Assembly: GCF_023276435.1 (NCBI RefSeq)
Contig: NZ_JALLPO010000063.1
Location: 6,313-41,203 of the forward strand
Length of the DNA stretch: 34,891 nucleotides
From: Sphaerisporangium perillae
GTDB lineage: Bacteria > Actinomycetota > Actinomycetes > Streptosporangiales > Streptosporangiaceae
Direction of reading: 5' to 3'
Shown: one piece after another, positions 32,532-34,891 of the stretch
Numbering within the stretch: position 1 is the stretch's first letter
How the letters are laid out: every line of letters starts with the position of its first letter
The notes under the pieces: model-generated
What the model was told of the DNA's origin: nothing
The model's database searches: none
Seen by the model: the letters and a program-made list of their open reading frames with translations, nothing else
Program-made: the position numbers and the translations under genes

Positions 32532-32859
32532 GTGGAGATCCGCATGCTGGGACCGTTAGAGGTCGTGCAGGGCGGACGGATCCGGCCCCTGGGCCCGCCC
32601 AAGCAGCGGATCCTCATGTGCGTGCTGGTGCTGGCCGACCGGCGCCCCATCTCTCCGAACGTGCTGATCGATCGACTCTGGGGGACGACCCGCCGCCGGA
32701 GGCACTCGCCTCTCTGCAGGCATACATATCGAATCTGCGTCGCGCGCTCGAGCCGGACCGTAAACCACGCACGCCGAGCATGCTGGCCCTCGGTCCCGCC
32801 GGGTACCGGCTCGAGGTGAATGCCGACGACGTGGACGTCACCCGCTTCACCGGCCGCCG
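32532..32859 (+). pseudogene. Remnant of a SARP/AfsR-type regulator (N-terminal part)
   Basis: A GTG at 32532 opens MEIRMLGPLEVVQGGRI ... PKQRILMCVLVLADRRPIS, the OmpR-like DNA-binding domain of SARP regulators. The frame breaks at about 32684: five G residues stand where six would give LWGDDPPPEAL. The continuation (ALASLQAYISNLRRALEP ... AGYRLEVNADDVDVTRF) is intact in the next frame. The homology then stops abruptly near 32858, before the BTAD domain is complete. The single-base loss plus truncation means it is not functional unless the G tract is a sequencing error. Confidence 0.75.
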
Positions 32860-32862
32860 CTT

Positions 32863-33198
32863 TTGTCGGTGGAGCTGCGCCAGCTGGGTGGGGCCGTGGG
32901 GCGCCGTACGAGCGGGGCGGGGGCACTGGGGTGTCTGGAGGGTGACTTCGCGCTGTACGCGGTGGGTATGGTCCCGGACCCTGCGATGAAGCCGGGGGTG
33001 GATCGGGCGGTGGGTCAGGTGCTGGACGCCGTTGCGCCTTGGCGCGCGGTCCGGGACTACTTGAACTTCCGGGACACGTCTGACGACCCTGGCCGCTTCT
33101 TCGACCCGGAAACCCTCGAACGGCTGCGTACGGTGAAGACCACGTACGACCCTGCTGGGCTCTTTCGCTCCAATCATCCCGTCGCCGCAGACGCTTAG
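32863..33198 (+). pseudogene. C-terminal fragment of an FAD-linked (BBE-type) oxidase
   Basis: The frame SVELRQLGGAVGR ... CLEGDFALYAVGMV ... YLNFRDTSDDPGRFFDPETLERLRTVKTTYDPAGLF is the berberine-bridge-type C-terminus of FAD-dependent oxidoreductases, about 110 of the usual 450 residues. It lacks the FAD-binding domain and starts within a few bases of where the SARP remnant ends, so a deletion probably fused the two. No start or ribosome site is convincing. Confidence 0.75.
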
Positions 33199-33552
33199 CA
33201 GGTCGAGGGCGCTGCGTTGTGCGGCGTGATCGGCTCTGTCTCATCCTCGCCGCGGGGGTCCGCCGCTCCCGCGCGCCTACCCGCGCGTACGTGATACCGC
33301 GAGCGGCAGCCCAAGGGGTGTCCGACGGCCGCGACCGGGCCGGTGCACGCCGACGTGCGGCCGCCTTGACACCACTGGCGAGGGCCAGGCGCCGGCCTCG
33401 CCCTGAACGCAAGAGGCCCGACCGGGCTCCCCCGGCCGGGCCCGGCTGGCTACTTCCCGCTATGTCAGCGGCGGCGTCAGGACGGCGACAGCCCGGTATC
33501 AGAGCGGTTGGCGATGGTGGATATCGAAAGAACACAGCACAAGGAGCACATG
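33199..33552. other. Intergenic region after the composite pseudogene
   Basis: About 350 bp without a supported gene. A GC hairpin at 33415-33442 (GGCCCGACCGGG, loop CTCC, CCCGGCCGGGCC, one mismatch) may be a terminator. The promoter of the DUF4097-like gene should lie in the last 100 bases. Confidence 0.5.
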
Positions 33553-34215
33553 ATGCAGAAGTTCGACACCCCCGCCCCGATCTCCGCCGTCCTTCACATC
33601 CCCGCGGGACGCGTCCAGTTCATCGCCGCCGACCGGGCCGACACCGCGGTCGAGGTCCGGCCCACGAACGCCTCAAAGAGCCACGACGTGAAGGCGGCCG
33701 AGCAGACCACGGTCGAATACGCCGACGGCGTCCTGCGGATCGAGACCTTGGTGAAGAACCAGTACCTCGGCCCGTCTGGATCCATCGAGGTGACGGTCAA
33801 GCTGCCCGCCGGTTCCCAGGTCGAGGCTAAGACGGCCAGCGCCGAACTCCGGACCGTCGGCCGCCTCGGCGACGTCGCCTTCGAAGGCGCGTACCGCCAG
33901 ATCAAGCTCGACGAGACCGCAAGCCTCCGCCTCACCGCGACCGACGGCGACGTCGAGGTCGGCCGCCTGGGTGGCCCCGCGGAGATCAGCACCGCACGGG
34001 GCGACATCCGGATCGCCGAGGCCACCGGCGGCAAGGTCGTGCTCCGCACCCAGTCCGGCGACATCTCGATCGCCGCCGCCGCCGGAGTCTCGGCCGCCCT
34101 GGACGCCGGCACCACTCACGGCCGCATCACCAACGCCCTCAAGAACGACGGCACCGCCGAACTCGACATCCACGCCACCACCTCCAACGGCGACATCACC
34201 GCCCGCAGCCTGTGA
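33553..34215 (+). CDS. DUF4097-like beta-strand repeat protein
   Basis: This 220-residue protein is made of repeating short beta strands with a GD(I/V) beat: TDGDVEVGRLGG, ARGDIRIAEATGG, QSGDISIAAAAG, SNGDITARSL. This is the DUF4097 (adhesin-like) pattern, expected to form a beta-solenoid. There is no signal peptide or membrane anchor, as usual for the actinomycete forms, which often accompany a PadR or anti-sigma gene; none is adjacent here. AAGGAG at 33541 lies 6 bases before the ATG at 33553, and 33550 is an alternative start. Function is unknown. Confidence 0.85.
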   Translation: MQKFDTPAPISAVLHIPAGRVQFIAADRADTAVEVRPTNASKSHDVKAAEQTTVEYADGVLRIETLVKNQYLGPSGSIEVTVKLPAGSQVEAKTASAELRTVGRLGDVAFEGAYRQIKLDETASLRLTATDGDVEVGRLGGPAEISTARGDIRIAEATGGKVVLRTQSGDISIAAAAGVSAALDAGTTHGRITNALKNDGTAELDIHATTSNGDITARSL

Positions 34216-34225
34216 CCCGCAGCCT
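34202..34225. repeat. 10-bp direct repeat over the DUF4097 stop
   Basis: CCCGCAGCCT occurs at 34202-34211 and 34216-34225, with the TGA at 34213-34215 between the copies. Confidence 0.7.
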
Positions 34226-34446
34226 CCAGAGGGGCCAAGCCCGGTGACGACGAACGGCCCCGGTCCATCCATGTGGAGTGGGGTCGTTCCAGGCCCCCAC
34301 TCGCCGGGTAGGACCGCCGCATTGCTGCGACGGTCCCCCCTCTGGACTGTTGCGGATCATGGATCGCGTATGGATCGCGCGGACCGTCATCCAGGGGCAC
34401 CAAGCGTCGCAAGGCGGCAAGACCATTTAGCTTTACGACAGACAAA

Positions 34447-34477
34447 AGGCCAGGCCAGATCGTCTCTGGCCTGGCCT
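34447..34477 (-). terminator. Intrinsic terminator of tRNA-Arg
   Basis: Perfect 13-bp arms (AGGCCAGGCCAGA and TCTGGCCTGGCCT) surround a 5-base loop. Read on the minus strand, the stem is followed by TTTTGTC. It lies 8 bases beyond the tRNA 3' end. Confidence 0.85.
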
Positions 34478-34484
34478 CTGGTAG

Positions 34485-34556
34485 TGCCCCCTGTAGGATT
34501 CGAACCTACGCACCCGGCTCCGGAGGCCGGTGCTCTATCCCCTGAGCTAAGGGGGC
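34485..34556 (-). tRNA. tRNA-Arg (anticodon CCG)
   Basis: The 72-base minus-strand sequence folds into a complete cloverleaf: acceptor GCCCCCT/AGGGGGC with discriminator A, D stem GCTC/GAGC, anticodon stem CCGGC/GCCGG with loop CTCCGGA, 4-base variable loop, and T stem GTAGG/CCTAC with loop TTCGAAT. The anticodon CCG reads CGG (Arg). CCA is not encoded; CTA follows. tRNA genes are frequent integration sites, but no integrase is visible within the window. Confidence 0.96.
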
Positions 34557-34891
34557 TCAACGAGTGGTAAGGCTACCAGCATCTGGAGGTCTTCCGTTAC
34601 TCGGAAACGACTTCACGATCAGGCAAGTCGATCACGCCTTGCCGGCAACGCCCGTGCTGGCCCCGCCGCGACACCTCACGCCGCCAAACCCACCACCAGC
34701 CAAACCCGCCACCCATCGCCCCCAGCAGCCCCCCTCCCGCCCATGACCGCTCCGATCCCCCGCCCACCATCAGTCGAACCCGCATCCGCCGCCAGTAGGT
34801 CCACCACCCGCCCAGCCAACCCCACCCCGCCAACTCGCCACCGGACAGATCCACCCCCACCCCGCCAACTCGCCACCGGACAGATCCGCCA
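34557..34891. other. C-rich, apparently non-coding right end
   Basis: About 335 bases that are strongly C-rich on the plus strand after 34670. Possible frames here encode Gly/Trp/Arg-rich low-complexity sequence with no family match and no ribosome site. The end is a 35-bp tandem repeat annotated separately. Confidence 0.6.
34821..34887. repeat. 35-bp tandem repeat at the window edge
   Basis: A 32-base unit (beginning CCCACCCCGCCAACTCGCC and ending CCGGACAGATCC) occurs at 34821-34852 and again, identical, at 34856-34887, a period of 35. The array may continue beyond the window. Confidence 0.85.

Noticed and set aside
32532..32819. Functional small SARP regulator
   Set aside because: The frame is lost after the DNA-binding domain and the continuing homology is in another frame, then truncated.
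34485..34556. tRNA-Arg as the attachment site of an integrated element
   Set aside because: No integrase, direct repeat of the tRNA 3' end or mobility gene is present in the window.
34597..34860. Minus-strand Gly/Trp-rich 87-residue frame
   Set aside because: It is low-complexity reading of a C-rich repeat with no ribosome site.

Overview
The window is high-GC actinomycete DNA, probably a filamentous actinobacterium. Supporting signs are the G/C-ending third positions, frequent GTG starts, possible leaderless promoters, a StrR-type pathway activator and RecD2. The order or family (for example Streptosporangiales) is only an impression and was not tested. No rRNA, intact insertion sequence, integrase or CRISPR array is visible. 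One tRNA-Arg(CCG) lies near the right end.

Layout. (1) 101-2164, minus strand: a GTG-started, apparently truncated diacylglycerol-kinase-like gene followed by two overlapping PAP2 phosphatases. (2) 2260-6004: a PP2C phosphatase diverging from an orphan N6-adenine methylase with a fused recognition-like tail, then a cytosolic Ser/Thr kinase. (3) 6022-7732: a MarR repressor diverging from a FUSC-like membrane protein, with a perfect 12-bp palindrome between them. (4) 7835-10625: flavohemoprotein, PPOX-like flavoprotein and an AhpD-like carboxymuconolactone decarboxylase, a stress or redox group.

(5) 11158-27133 is the most interesting part and looks like an undescribed biosynthetic cluster. 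A tightly coupled plus-strand operon encodes a Glu/Leu/Phe/Val dehydrogenase homologue, an adenylosuccinate-lyase-superfamily enzyme, a JAMM/MPN+ metallohydrolase-like protein, an FmdE-like protein with a zinc finger and His-rich tail, a LuxE/PaaK-like adenylating enzyme and a LuxC-like acyl reductase. After a convergent TrmO-like gene come two tandem ketoacyl-synthase-III-like paralogues, a D-amino-acid-oxidase-family enzyme, a possible 36-codon ORF, an aminoacyl-tRNA-synthetase-like amino acid:carrier-protein ligase and its small carrier protein. A bidirectional terminator separates these from a minus-strand operon (MFS exporter, SDR, muconolactone-isomerase-fold protein), and a StrR/NovG-type ParB-like activator follows. 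A reasonable working model is that an amino acid is activated onto the carrier protein by a tRNA-free synthetase homologue, modified by the oxidase, moved or condensed by the KASIII-like pair and joined to a product of the first operon, where a carboxylate is reduced to an aldehyde. The product cannot be deduced from sequence.

(6) 27312-34556 is more ordinary: YciI-like protein, Nudix hydrolase, LysR regulator diverging from an epimerase-like protein, RecD2 helicase, a composite pseudogene (SARP head joined to the tail of an FAD-linked oxidase), a DUF4097-like beta-repeat protein and tRNA-Arg with its terminator. The last 330 bases are C-rich, appear non-coding and end in a 35-bp tandem repeat. 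Small direct duplications that overlap stop codons recur at four places in the window.
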